DNA of 54,922 nucleotides from Thecamonas trahens ATCC 50062 (taxonomy: Eukaryota; Apusozoa; Apusomonadida; Apusomonadidae): NCBI RefSeq assembly GCF_000142905.1, contig NW_013657626.1, positions 144,517 to 199,438 of the forward strand, in the 5' to 3' direction. Under the pieces are notes generated by a model. The model did no database searches, was not told the DNA's origin, and saw nothing but the letters and a program-made list of their open reading frames with translations. The translations under genes were made by a program, and so were the position numbers. The number at the start of each line of letters is the position of its first letter. The first letter of the stretch is position 1. Positions 8,701 to 17,700 of the stretch are shown here, one piece after another.

Positions 8701-10939
8701 CAAGTTCGGCGAGCGAGCGACGCTTGCGCGCGCGCTCGCAAGCGAGATGCTCGAGGCCCGAGAGAAAGACGCGGACCGAGAGGAGGACGCCTGCGGAAGA
8801 GAGCAGGGCGAGCCACGAGAGGGCGCGCGGTGGGTTGTCGACGAGCGTCGACGAGACGAGGACCACCATCGACGACGACTCGTGGTCGGCGGCAAACATG
8901 GGCGAGGTGCCCCCGGCGCGGAGGGCGACGATGCGATGAAAGGCCTTGAAGACCGCAACGAGTGCGCCGGACCAGGCCGGGTGGAGCGGACGGGCGGCGA
9001 GGACGTCGAGCCAGCCCGGAAGAGCCTCTTCGAGGAGCACGTGCATGACAACGGGCGATGCGAGGTTGACAAGGGCGGCCATGCGCGCAAGGGCGCCAGC
9101 AATAAGGGTCGGGTTGGGGGCGTCTGCGCCGGCGGCGGCCCACTCGCCGGGCTGCAGTGCCTCGACGAGGATGCGGAGGCCGACACGGGTACCCGCAGTC
9201 GTGGCGAGTTCTGCGACGTGCTCGATCCAGGGAAGGATGTACGACGACTCGAGCTGGCGGCGTGCGTGCTGTGCTTCGTCCGAGGCAGCTGCGGCGGCCG
9301 AGTTGCCGTTGTCAAACCAGGCAAGCATGCCGTCGACAAGCTCGCGGAGGGTCCAGGGCGCCGAGGCGGCGAGCTCGTTGGGCACGCACCAGCGGGTGAG
9401 GAGGACCATTCCGGCCTCGTTGGCTTCAAACGAGGCGGCACCGAGGAGGGCGGCCACACCGGCGCGGAGAACGGCCGACTCGAGCGAGGCCTCAAAAGGC
9501 GGCGGGAGGGTGACGCCGCGGGCCGAGGTGAGCGGGCGGGCGTCGGCGGCACCAAACTCGGGCGGGTAAAAGTGGAAGATGAGGTTGGCGGCCATGTTGA
9601 GCAGCTCCGAGTCTGGCGGGAGCGAGGCAATGATGTGCAGCAGATGGAGATGGAGAGCCGGCTGGCGGGCCTCAACCATGTGGACCAGTGACGAGAGGCG
9701 CTGCGCCGAGCCGCCCGACGGACCGAGCGCTGCACGAGCCTCGAGCACAAAGACCAAAAGGGCCGAGGCAAAGCCGAGGTCCGAGCCAAAGCGATAGGCG
9801 GCGGCGTCGGGAGTGTACATACCAAAGACGGCCGCGCCGGCGACGGCGGTGACTTCGACAGCGGGCGAGTCCGAACCGGAGCACGAGTCTACACCATCGC
9901 GCGACGACGACAACGACGACGATGGCGACGCCAACGAGCTGTCATAGGTGTAGGTGTAGCTGCCCGAGGCTGAGGTCTCAGTGACCGATGGAGTGCCCGG
10001 GCGAGCGGTGGAGGGGCGCGAGGCCTTGCGCTTGCGCCTGCGCCTGCGCTTGAGCGCGACCTTCCGCGAGTTGGCAGGCGAGTCGGCAAAGATCGACGGC
10101 GACGGCGGCGAGGATGGCGAGGAGGCGGTAGAGCGGCGCTCACGCTCAGCCCTTTGATGCTCCTTGAGGCTCTCAAGGGCAGGTGAGGTGGCAAACTGCT
10201 CGACGCCGCGGCGCCACTTGCGCATGGGCGGCGTGGCCGGCTGCGGGAAGAGCTGCATGTCGTCTGGCGATGCGTCGCTGCCATCGCGCGGCGAGGGGCG
10301 AGGAGAGCGCTTGACTCTGCTTGATAGCAGTGGGGTGGTGCCAGAGGTGTGTGGAGCGGTCCGGGCAGTGGTGGAAGCGACGGCGACTGAGGTGAGGATG
10401 CCGTCGGCAAAGGCGGCGACGATGCGATCGAGCGGCGAGACGGTGGCGCGGCGGGAACGGGCGAGCTTGGCGTCCGAGTCGCGACCGTGGCGCCTATCGG
10501 CATCACCAGCGGCGTCTGTTTGTGGGGACTGCTGCGGATCGTGCGGCGCAGGAGTCGCCGCCGATGACGATGCCCACGACAGCGTGTCGAGGGCAGCCAA
10601 GAGGGCCAGGGCGATCTGGTCGAGAAGGAAGTTGCGGCGGGAGAGCTCCAGGTGCGGGAGGGCGGAGAAGAGGTGCGGGAGGAGATCGACGACAGCTTCC
10701 ACCAGATCAGCCGCCGCCGCCGCCGCTGATGACCGAGCGCCATTGCCTACAGGCAGTATGCAGAGGGTATGGGCCACAGCCGCCGCCACAGCCTCCACAC
10801 AGGCCGGAGAGAGGGTCGAACCGTCAGCTGCTGCCACTGCGGCCGCCAGGGCCACCGCCGTCTTACGTCGACGAGCCATCGACATGCCGTCGGAAGAGAG
10901 CAGGCTCTCCGAGAGGGATGTCACCCGCTGTTCGGCCAT
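5714..10939 (-). CDS. Very large alpha-helical repeat-like protein, family uncertain
   Basis: The protein has 1741 aa in one exon. Residues 1 to about 380 are low complexity: an Ala-rich N-terminus, Ser/Pro-rich stretches and a basic cluster (KRRRRRKRK) that could be a nuclear signal or a phosphoinositide patch. From about residue 385 to the end it is almost entirely amphipathic helix with regular Leu/Ala spacing, as in ARM/HEAT-like scaffolds. A conserved-looking core contains WFMRYDAVEKAFGLFSKL and RRDFGSYQILPW. The size and pattern recall large channel-complex scaffolds such as UNC80, but I cannot confirm that and give no symbol. The ATG at 10939 is immediately preceded on the coding strand by a long CA repeat. 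The stop overlaps the stop region of the convergent gene. Confidence 0.7.
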   Translation of the reverse strand: MAEQRVTSLSESLLSSDGMSMARRRKTAVALAAAVAAADGSTLSPACVEAVAAAVAHTLCILPVGNGARSSAAAAAADLVEAVVDLLPHLFSALPHLELSRRNFLLDQIALALLAALDTLSWASSSAATPAPHDPQQSPQTDAAGDADRRHGRDSDAKLARSRRATVSPLDRIVAAFADGILTSVAVASTTARTAPHTSGTTPLLSSRVKRSPRPSPRDGSDASPDDMQLFPQPATPPMRKWRRGVEQFATSPALESLKEHQRAERERRSTASSPSSPPSPSIFADSPANSRKVALKRRRRRKRKASRPSTARPGTPSVTETSASGSYTYTYDSSLASPSSSLSSSRDGVDSCSGSDSPAVEVTAVAGAAVFGMYTPDAAAYRFGSDLGFASALLVFVLEARAALGPSGGSAQRLSSLVHMVEARQPALHLHLLHIIASLPPDSELLNMAANLIFHFYPPEFGAADARPLTSARGVTLPPPFEASLESAVLRAGVAALLGAASFEANEAGMVLLTRWCVPNELAASAPWTLRELVDGMLAWFDNGNSAAAAASDEAQHARRQLESSYILPWIEHVAELATTAGTRVGLRILVEALQPGEWAAAGADAPNPTLIAGALARMAALVNLASPVVMHVLLEEALPGWLDVLAARPLHPAWSGALVAVFKAFHRIVALRAGGTSPMFAADHESSSMVVLVSSTLVDNPPRALSWLALLSSAGVLLSVRVFLSGLEHLACERARKRRSLAELVECADLLLAQVDLGAQFTYRELEPALELAMDLSLTGTELASRVGVRFVTVFSTLVRYTLGAKIRSQRRAGFVARAPLEMVRLEAGAPLIHWLYMLLQTSGSCGLAGAGVETMHAILIEPNYVSNKDELVGLLQATLLPALWRLLDVKYDSVSAYTYALLQTLIAFEPLRFDELLESAFSAPQWFMRYDAVEKAFGLFSKLKLGTEALAAFGAAFSRLLDAELDPFVQVRTKAYLELSSLDHDQRVRALSCLTALYNESNVWIQTRLLGQLVRFRRDFGSYQILPWVTVLQGLSTPLINLEGPERAAVLAHKSLLIEAAFEMAAAQVPMDDGTRLKLYALVASPLASRDTETGSEYLVVMVERLMHLLDVNLEVGRQFCGLVYAVADRVFAPGRARVSSVVTAGVVKLLLVTLFKYASADDGAGYGDLVLALRLVFRGVEHAGAAVMELAALVALTVLRTMPAVSVQLLYEQFAFMAGMIAQGVVCSGPRLVAYAYFYLEQALVTFADAGYYVILFSSQASRSGPDALSREVMFYTLATVLREGARRGLPVSLEQPVIDVARRLFSVPVDIELYGKILATATAYALHVLGRSYPVSLDLLAAILKFCKEWPGWEDSSGLVGNDAARSGLRVALEHVVALVAWALAAPSDSADEGSSRAAKRAKRLAELSKIAVSLVEDRLDLLSIGAVVRLGLAAGRGSEWRLRVASASLPRIQARARAALADSDDASCAWREVRAVVKVLAAANGRGLLEAAVWLGNWGWADLVRAFGVAHVAALASAVAQAADAGSSARSRPWLHAVGRTKIDSSLARGLSFVALGAIAVQDPALAARLSLHLSELVGDAVDAVADAAAALATEEPGLAADTAFDADVVVAAVTDLAAVAGSAIAVGACSRPVDRVALRARVDAAAAACATGGLAAFGRYAWLEVSDSLGIRLGSAWGHDAGTSALDSVCAKLSARLSLASRPPTQHALSVEGLLKRLIRLDKYAAKHIAWLTS

Positions 10940-10954
10940 AGTGTGTGTGTGTGT

Positions 10955-11016
<62 letters not shown>

Positions 11017-11350
11017 GTGAGGGTGCGTGAGGTGGTGAGCAGCACTCGTTGGCTTCTCTCGTTCAATGGTGGTCACCATGGACAGTCGATGTGGCGGATG
11101 TGGATCTGGTGAATGACCATGATCTGGATCATGCACCCATATCTATACCCTCATGCTTCTGTTTTTTTCCCATCCTACGGATCTGCACCCCATATCATCA
11201 TCGCTACCTCCCTCCCCTCCCCTCCCCCTCCCTGTGCCGTGCTGGCCGTGCCATGGCCGACCACTCCCACAGCCTCTGCTCACAGCTACCTGCTCCGTCC
11301 CCACACCACTTCACCCCCCCCCCCCCCCCCCCACTACCCTACTCACTCGC
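10940..11350. promoter_or_regulatory. Divergent intergenic region with a (GT)n microsatellite and a C19 run
   Basis: A GT repeat of about 36 units fills 10941-11013, with one TA interruption near 10959. It reads as CA repeat on the coding strand of the minus-strand gene and touches its start codon. At 11314-11332 a C19 run lies on the plus strand 18 bases before the ATG at 11351. No RNA gene was seen. A promoter role is inferred from the head-to-head arrangement. Confidence 0.5.
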
Positions 11351-12532
11351 ATGCTCACAGTCTCCCAGCTTGAGCGGTCCCTGCAGTCGGACGACAGGCG
11401 TGGCGCTGGCAGCCTTGTCCGACGAGCTGCGCAGGTGGCCGGGACAGCACTCCCGCCACAGACTGCTGCTGGAGGTCACCATACGCCAGGGGGTTCGCCT
11501 GATCGCCATCTGCTCCGCTCGCGTGCGCACCATCTGGAAGGGGAAGTCGTTTTGGGAAGGGCTCACTCGCTGCGGACAGCTCGGAGCAATCGCCGCGGGA
11601 AGAGGGCTGTAGCCGCTGGCGACCGACAGGGATCGCCGACGTCTTCGTCGGGCAGGGGCTCGCCGTCGTCAGGCAGGGCCTCGTCGTCGTCGGGAAGGGG
11701 CTCGCCGCGGATGAGGCGAGCATCGATCAGAGGCAAGGCTGAACGGCGCGGATCGGGCCGCGCTGGGGAGCACGGCGTGAGGAGGAGGGCGATGACCGCG
11801 ACGGCAGCAGAGGTGGCGGCGGCGGCGTCGGTTGTGGCGGACGGCGACATTACCAGTGTTGGTGAGAATGGGAAAGAGCTCAACCGGAGCTTTGATTCAG
11901 CCGACGCGGTCAAGGCGCCGAGCTGCCACAAGCCGCCGCGGCCGCAGCTGGTTGCCCGGGCCACGCCGCCACCAGGCGTTGCGGGCGACGATCCGCTGGA
12001 GACGCTGCGGCTCTCACGCGGCATCATGTCGGCACGCGAGAGTCTCGCAGCGAAAGCGCGAATCGATGTGCCTGGCGAGGTCCCGGGCATGGCACATGTG
12101 CGCGCGTCGTCGCGCGAGAGTCACTCGCGGCTGAGCCACATGCAGAGCGAGGTCGAGGCGGCACTCAGTGCTCGGCTGCTTGCGTCGTCGCGACTGGACA
12201 GTGCGCGAGTGGCGAGCTTGGCGGCACTCACCCATCGCATCAAGCAGCCCGGGGCGCGGGCACGGGTCCGCGCGCGGCGGCAGCGCAGAGGACGACGGCA
12301 GCGGGCGCGACCGTTGTTTGCGCTCGATTCGTCGGACGACGACAACGACAGCGACGCGCATGTTACGGTGACAGCCGTCGGCGACGACGGCAGCACCAGT
12401 GTCCGTGGCCAGCCGTTTGCCGGGCCGCGGCTCTCTCGCCGCGATGAGGCCTTCCTGGCACCTGTTCTCGCCGCACGAAAGGCCGCTTTCCACGCGCACG
12501 TCTCGTGGCTCGACAGCCAAGCCTTTAGCTAG
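11351..12532 (+). CDS. Low-complexity Ser/Arg-rich hypothetical protein
   Basis: The reading frame gives 393 aa from the ATG at 11351, just after a C19 tract. The N-terminal third is Ser/Gly/Arg-rich (repeats of SSSGRGSP). The centre and C-terminus carry predicted helices, a basic RARRQRRGRRQRAR segment and an acidic DSSDDDNDSD segment. No domain is recognised. A second plus-strand frame is open to a TAG at 11610-11612 and has better codon bias across about 11380-11609 than the frame annotated here. The true first exon may therefore use that frame, joined by a small intron or an indel. The 3' end from about 11900 onward is more secure. The stop overlaps the convergent gene by 8 bases. Confidence 0.45.
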   Translation: MLTVSQLERSLQSDDRRGAGSLVRRAAQVAGTALPPQTAAGGHHTPGGSPDRHLLRSRAHHLEGEVVLGRAHSLRTARSNRRGKRAVAAGDRQGSPTSSSGRGSPSSGRASSSSGRGSPRMRRASIRGKAERRGSGRAGEHGVRRRAMTATAAEVAAAASVVADGDITSVGENGKELNRSFDSADAVKAPSCHKPPRPQLVARATPPPGVAGDDPLETLRLSRGIMSARESLAAKARIDVPGEVPGMAHVRASSRESHSRLSHMQSEVEAALSARLLASSRLDSARVASLAALTHRIKQPGARARVRARRQRRGRRQRARPLFALDSSDDDNDSDAHVTVTAVGDDGSTSVRGQPFAGPRLSRRDEAFLAPVLAARKAAFHAHVSWLDSQAFS

Positions 12533-13796
12533 TTGTGACGAGGCGCTGGAAGACCTGTTGGACCGGGCGGCCCGAGGTCGGAATGGCCCAGGCCTGATGG
12601 GTGCAGCTCGAGTCGCTGGCAGACGGCCAGGTGGCGGCGGGCGCCGACGTGCTGCCGGACCGGACGCTCTCGTCAAAGGCCAAGTGGGCGACGATGCCTG
12701 TGCCGTCGACCACCAGCAGGCGGCCGAGGGCGTCGATGTCAAAGTGCTGGATGTCGACCTTGTCGTGATACTGCAGCGTGCGGACCGCATAGAGCTCGGT
12801 GAGAGAGGCCGCGTCAAGTACCCGGAGCAGGCCGAGCGAGTCGCGGACGACCAGTACATCCTTGAAGAGCCGCATCTGGTTGATGTTAGCCACATCGGTG
12901 CCGTACTCGTCGGCGGGAACAGGCGCCAGCGGGCTGGAGGCAAGAGGAGTGTTGAGCTTGCGGACGTCGAACCGCTGGCTGGCACCAGATCCACCGACAA
13001 AGATCGTGTCACCAAAGCGGACAAAGCGTCGGGCGGTGTCGAGGCCGACAGCCGTGGCGGCGACCTCGCGGGCGCGCACGTCGTAGAGCATGAGGGTTGC
13101 GTCGGCAAGAACGTTCAGACCGTGCTCAGTGCTGATATGGGCACGAACCTTGGCCCCTCCAAAGCTAAACGCCCGCACTTCCTTGCCGGTCGCCATCGAG
13201 GTGAGCCGGACCGCCGAGTCACCGTTAGAGGCGGTGAGCAGCGCGCCGTCGCACGACATGAGGCCAGTGATCGGCGCCGAGTGGCCGGCCATGCCGTATG
13301 AGTGCCAGTGGTCGGCGGCGCGGCGGCGGTAGACCAGGACCTCGCGAGTTTCGACAGAGGTGGCAACTAGCCGCCGTGTGGCCGCCTCGAGATGCGATCG
13401 CCGCAGGGTGAGGCCCTGCGGCGGCTTGATCTTGCTCCCGGTCCGCAGCACGCCCGACTTGAGGACAAGGTGGACGATCTTGGCCGGTGTCACCACCACC
13501 ATCCGCTCAGGCTCAGACAGCGCCCAGATGGCATACTTTCCTTGCCCGCGCCACCCGGCATACGTTCCATACTGATGGGTGGTAGCCGAGATCTGTCCGG
13601 TTTCCACCCGATGAGCCTCGCGCCGCTTCCTTCTCCTGGCCGCGCGCCACCCGCCACGGGCCACATTCCGCCCAGCTGTGGCATCCGCCCACGCCATGGG
13701 CCATGCACTGCGGAAGAAGACCTTGTTGGGATAGTCGTCGGCAAAGAAGTCCCGCAGTGTGGTACACGTCGCTGCCAGCGCCTCTACATCACTCAT
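12525..13796 (-). CDS. F-box-like/WD40-like beta-propeller protein, probably 5' incomplete
   Basis: The visible protein has 423 aa. The first 35 residues (MSDVEALAATCTTLRDFFADD) match the second half of an F-box, the Skp1-binding module of SCF ubiquitin ligases. After a basic linker, residues about 110-380 form weak WD40-like repeats, for example GHSAPITGLMSCDGALLTASNGDSAVRLTS. The first helix of the F-box is missing: an in-frame TAG lies eight codons upstream of the ATG, and a C16 run and assembly gap 1 follow within 110 bases. The 5' exon was probably lost there. If complete, it would be a substrate receptor, which is an inference. The 3' end overlaps the convergent gene by 8 bases. Confidence 0.65.
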   Translation of the reverse strand: MSDVEALAATCTTLRDFFADDYPNKVFFRSAWPMAWADATAGRNVARGGWRAARRRKRREAHRVETGQISATTHQYGTYAGWRGQGKYAIWALSEPERMVVVTPAKIVHLVLKSGVLRTGSKIKPPQGLTLRRSHLEAATRRLVATSVETREVLVYRRRAADHWHSYGMAGHSAPITGLMSCDGALLTASNGDSAVRLTSMATGKEVRAFSFGGAKVRAHISTEHGLNVLADATLMLYDVRAREVAATAVGLDTARRFVRFGDTIFVGGSGASQRFDVRKLNTPLASSPLAPVPADEYGTDVANINQMRLFKDVLVVRDSLGLLRVLDAASLTELYAVRTLQYHDKVDIQHFDIDALGRLLVVDGTGIVAHLAFDESVRSGSTSAPAATWPSASDSSCTHQAWAIPTSGRPVQQVFQRLVTTS

Positions 13797-13865
13797 CGAG
13801 CATCTGCTGGCGATCTATGCGAAGCGGCAGAGGAAGCGAATGGAACAGCATGAGACACAGGGGGC

Positions 13866-13889
13866 GGGGGGGGGGGGGGGGCGGGGGGG
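13866..13889 (+). repeat. Poly-G tract beside gap 1
   Basis: G16 at 13866-13881, one C, then G7 to 13889. On the minus strand this is a C-tract 70-93 bases upstream of the F-box-like ATG. The assembly breaks 16 bases later. Confidence 0.9.
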
Positions 13890-13905
13890 ATAGGAGGGAG
13901 TGTCG

Positions 13906-14005
13906 NNNNNNNNNNNNNNNNNNNNNNNNNNNNNNNNNNNNNNNNNNNNNNNNNNNNNNNNNNNNNNNNNNNNNNNNNNNNNNNNNNNNNNNNNNNNNNN
14001 NNNNN
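13906..14005. other. Assembly gap 1 (100 N)
   Basis: Exactly 100 N, the usual placeholder for a gap of unknown length. It lies between the start of the F-box-like gene and the broken gene at 14147-14690. The following 14006-14146 is unusually AT-rich (aataattaatatttataaag) and has no recognisable gene. Confidence 0.98.
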
Positions 14006-14146
14006 CCGAATCGACTCGCCACAACTGAACAGTACAATAATTAATATTTATAAAGCCTTTGCACGCGAATCCGAAGCGGCATAAACTAAGAAGAAAGGAG
14101 AAAACGGCATGATCGTGGATGTGGGGTGTTCTCTGATACTTATGTC

Positions 14147-14690
14147 CTATAAGTGGGTAGGACAGAATAAAAGGTACAATGTCGTTGGTGGCGGGCGGTG
14201 GACGAGGACAAAGATGCACTCGTCGGCGAAAGAGAGAAGCTTGAGGCCGATCTGGGCAATGTCATTGGTAACACGGACAGCCGAGCGCAGGGCGGTATTT
14301 CGCCTGGCCTATGGCGGCCATGGCAGCGCCGAGTGCGTCGATCATGCTAGGCGGAAGCAGAGCCGGCGAGACATGGCCCGCGACCGGAAGTACCAGCCGT
14401 TGGCCACCGTAAAGCCGACGCGTGAGATGGTGGTGAGGATCGAAGCCAGCGTGTTGGCAAGGAGCGGCTTGTGGAACGGATATACATTGAGCTTGGCTCC
14501 CCAGAGTGTGCGCTCGGGCATCCATGATCGCTGCAGCTAGTATCCGCCGGCCCAGAGCGCTCCCTCGATGGCCTCTTGCACCTCGCGCAGCGTGTTCTGT
14601 GACGCCGTCTTCTCGTCATCGTCGCCGACCCACCACGCCCAGGTCGGCGGCGCGCTCTGTGGCCGACTATGAGTCTGTGCCACCCGCGCC
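14147..14690 (-). pseudogene. Broken unidentified gene (in-frame stop plus two frame changes)
   Basis: Reading the minus strand from about 14690 downward, coding-like segments with the local codon bias follow one another in changing frames. The first (TWAWWVGDDDEKTASQ..., ending LWAGGY) meets an in-frame TAG. The same frame resumes with MPERTLWGAKLNVYPFHK and continues to VANGWYFRSRAMS. The frame then switches to MIDALGAAMAAIGQAKY and again to AVRVTNDIAQIGLKLLSF, ending at a TAG at 14147-14149. The family is not recognised. Next to gap 1, this may be low-quality sequence rather than true decay. A roughly 60-base intron could remove the TAG segment, but it would not explain the later frame changes. 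Confidence 0.5.
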
Positions 14691-14781
14691 TCCGTTACGG
14701 AATGGGAGGGCGGGCGGGGGGATTGGGGGGGAGAGCAAGGCTATTATGAACTTTGCTACGGTACGACGAGCATGGTCAGCT

Positions 14782-17700
14782 TCATGCTCCGGCATCAGAG
14801 GGTGTTGGTGGTGATCCGGTGCCGCGTGTAGTTGCCCCGCTAGGCACAACACCGCGCCGTTGCAGGGCAAATGACTCCGGCCATGCAGTGGGGAGGCTCC
14901 CGGAGAGCTTGCCGGCCGAGTCACTGGCCATCATGGCGTCCACCAGACGACTCCAAGTCGTCTGGTGGGTGGCGTCGGCGGCCTGGTACAAGTCCATGAC
15001 GGCTCCGAGCGAAAACACATCGTGGACAGTCTCCATGGGTAAGCGCCGCCCATGGCCTGGGTCGACAAGCCCGGGCGCGCGCTTACCGTCGGCCACGTGG
15101 CGGAGTGATGCCGGGTAGAGCTCGCGGATCGGCCGCGCAAGGTCAAAGTCGATGAGAAAGCCGTTGCCGTCGTTGTCAAACACCATGTTGTTGCGGCGAA
15201 TGTCCCCGTGAACCATGCCGATGCCATGGAGTGCGGCGAGACGGCGTGCGACGTCTTGAAAGTGAGACAAGGTGACCATGGAAGCGTCCGGATGCTCGTC
15301 CGACGACTCGTCCTCAATGTCGGTCTTGAAATGGGTGACGAGGACGGCAGTCGTACCAAGCAACGCGTTGATGGTGCGCTCGCAGCGGCGGACGTCAAAC
15401 GGAGTCTTGACGACCAGAGCACAGGCACACAGCTCAGGTGACGCGACCCTCCATGCGTGCGCGTTGGGCATGCGCGACGTTGATCCCAAGAACCACTTGA
15501 AGGCATAGCCGTCGACCACCGCCACGTTGGGGCCGAAACTGCGCGGTGCACGCAGCGGCTCATGCAGCCGGCGGACCATGATGGCGGTGACTTCGGACAT
15601 GGCCACGGCAAAGCCGACCACGACCGTCACGTACTCGTCGAGGCTGGTGCAGGTCATGCTCGCCACATCCACCGTCAGGATGTGATCGCTTCGGACAAGG
15701 TGTGCCGCGAGCTGGAGAGAAGGGTGGGTCGGCGATCCTCTGGCCATGTTGGCTGCGGTGGGAAACTGGCCAGAGAGCGAAAGTACCGATGGGCCGAGCG
15801 GGAGGCCAGCCAGAGCCAGAGCCAAAGCGTGCGCGTACGCCTCTACCTGGCCGTTCTTGTGAGACACGCCTGGTTCGTACACGCCGAAGCCAAGGCTCAT
15901 CTCGGTGGACCGGACGCCAAACAGCACGTCAGCGACAGCGTTCGGCAGAATCGGACGCTCGTGCCACATGCGCTTTGTGAGTCTCTCTGCAACACCTGCA
16001 GCGTCGTCAGCTGACCGGGCACCAGAAGTACTCGGGTCGTTCGAGGCACTCCGTGTGCTCCTGACCTCGCGCACACGTGCTGACAAATTTGAATCGGGCT
16101 TGACCGCGCGCGACGAGAGCAGCTCGGCTTGGGCTTGCCACTCGTGAGCCTGGGAGAGGAGCCTGTTCTTCAGCCGCTCGCTGTATGCGGTACCAGCCTG
16201 GGCGGCGGCAACACTCGCCTCCAGCTCTGCATCTGCGAGCCGTGCCTTGTGCTCGGCGATGGCAGCTGCACTACCCACCGCCGCATCAAGAGCAGCGGCG
16301 TGGTCGTGGCAAAAGGCTGCAGCGCGCTCGCACCGCGATCGGATGGCATCAAGCGGCAGAGGCAACTCTGCGTTGGCAGTAGGAACATGGGCCGAGAGCG
16401 AGGCATAGAGCTCCGCAACAAAAGCCTTTTCCAGATGGAAGGTCCGCATAGCGTCGGTGTCTAGGCCAACAAGGGGACGAGAGCTCGAGGAAAAGACAAG
16501 CGTCCAAAGGTCGTGTGCCACGGAATGCCGCACAGTCTCCATCTCGGCCCGCATGGTAAAAGCTTTGCGGAAAAGTGGAGGTGCAAGCTTGGCATCGAGG
16601 GCAGGGGCCAAGTCCAAGTCCTGCAACGCAAGACTGCCATCATCGCTGGAAGAGCTGTTCCCAGGCCAAACCACCAACTCAAGATGGCCCGACACAACCA
16701 GAGGAAGAAGGGCAGCAGGATCCGAGACAGGTGATTCCGTCTCGGCGAAACCACCAAACATTGATCGCGAGGCAGGGCCCTTGGGTTGGACAATCCCAAT
16801 GTGATCGCGAGAAGAGCTGGCAGGTGCACCATTGGCATTCCCCGTGTGCAGACTGGCGAGTTTGCGCATGTTGCTACGCAGAAAGTCGGCGTAGGCAGAG
16901 AGCGACGCAATGTCTTCCTCGGAATCGCCGCGACTCTTTCCGTGAGCAATCTTGGCCTCGGCCACTCCGACCTTGGCCTCGGCCACGTCAACAGGATCAG
17001 CCTCGCCAGCCTCCAGCTTGGCCTTGGCCACACTCACCTTGGCCTCGGCCACACTCACCTTGGCTCCGGCCACTCCGACCTTAGCCTCGGCCACGTCAAC
17101 AGGATCAGCCTCGCCGGTCTCCAGCTTGGCCTTGGCCACACTCACCTTGGCCTCGGCCACACTCACCGTGGCTCCGGCCACTCCGACCTTGGCCTCGGCC
17201 ACACTCGCCTTGGCCTCGGCCACGTCAGCAGGATCAGCCTCGCCGGTCTCCAGCTTGGCCTTGGCCATATTCACCTTGGCCTCGGCCACTCCCACCGTGG
17301 CTTCGGCCACTCCGACCTTGGCCTCGGCCACACTCGCCTTGGCCTCGGCCACTCCGGCCTTAGCCTCGGCCACGTCAGCAGGATCAACCTCGCCGGCCTC
17401 CAACTTGGCCTCGGCCACACTCACCTTGGCCTCGGCCACTCCGACCGTAGCCTCGGCAACTCCGACCTTGGCCTCGGCCACACTCGCCTTGGCCTCGGCC
17501 ACTTCGGCCTTGGCCTCGGCCACGTCAACCAAATCGGCCTCGCCGGCCTCCAGCATGGCCTCGGCCACACTCACCTTGGCCTCGGCCACTCCGACCTTAG
17601 CCTCGGCAACTCCGACCTTGGCCTCGGCCACACTCGCCTTGGCCTCGGCCACTTCGGCCTTGGCCTCGGCCACGTCAACCAAATCGGCCTCGCCGGCCTC

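Noticed and set aside
8222-9691. 489-aa plus-strand ORF
   Set aside because: Antisense shadow of the 1741-aa gene; composition is Gly/Arg/Glu-rich without domains.
7582-9825. 747-aa minus-strand ORF
   Set aside because: It is a second frame inside the 1741-aa gene on the same strand, extremely rich in Ser/Pro/Arg, as expected for an out-of-frame reading of GC-rich coding DNA.
14782-15700. Calling the kinase-like domain a Crinkler or other effector
   Set aside because: There is no LxLFLAK-type N-terminus and the resemblance is limited to general kinase motifs.
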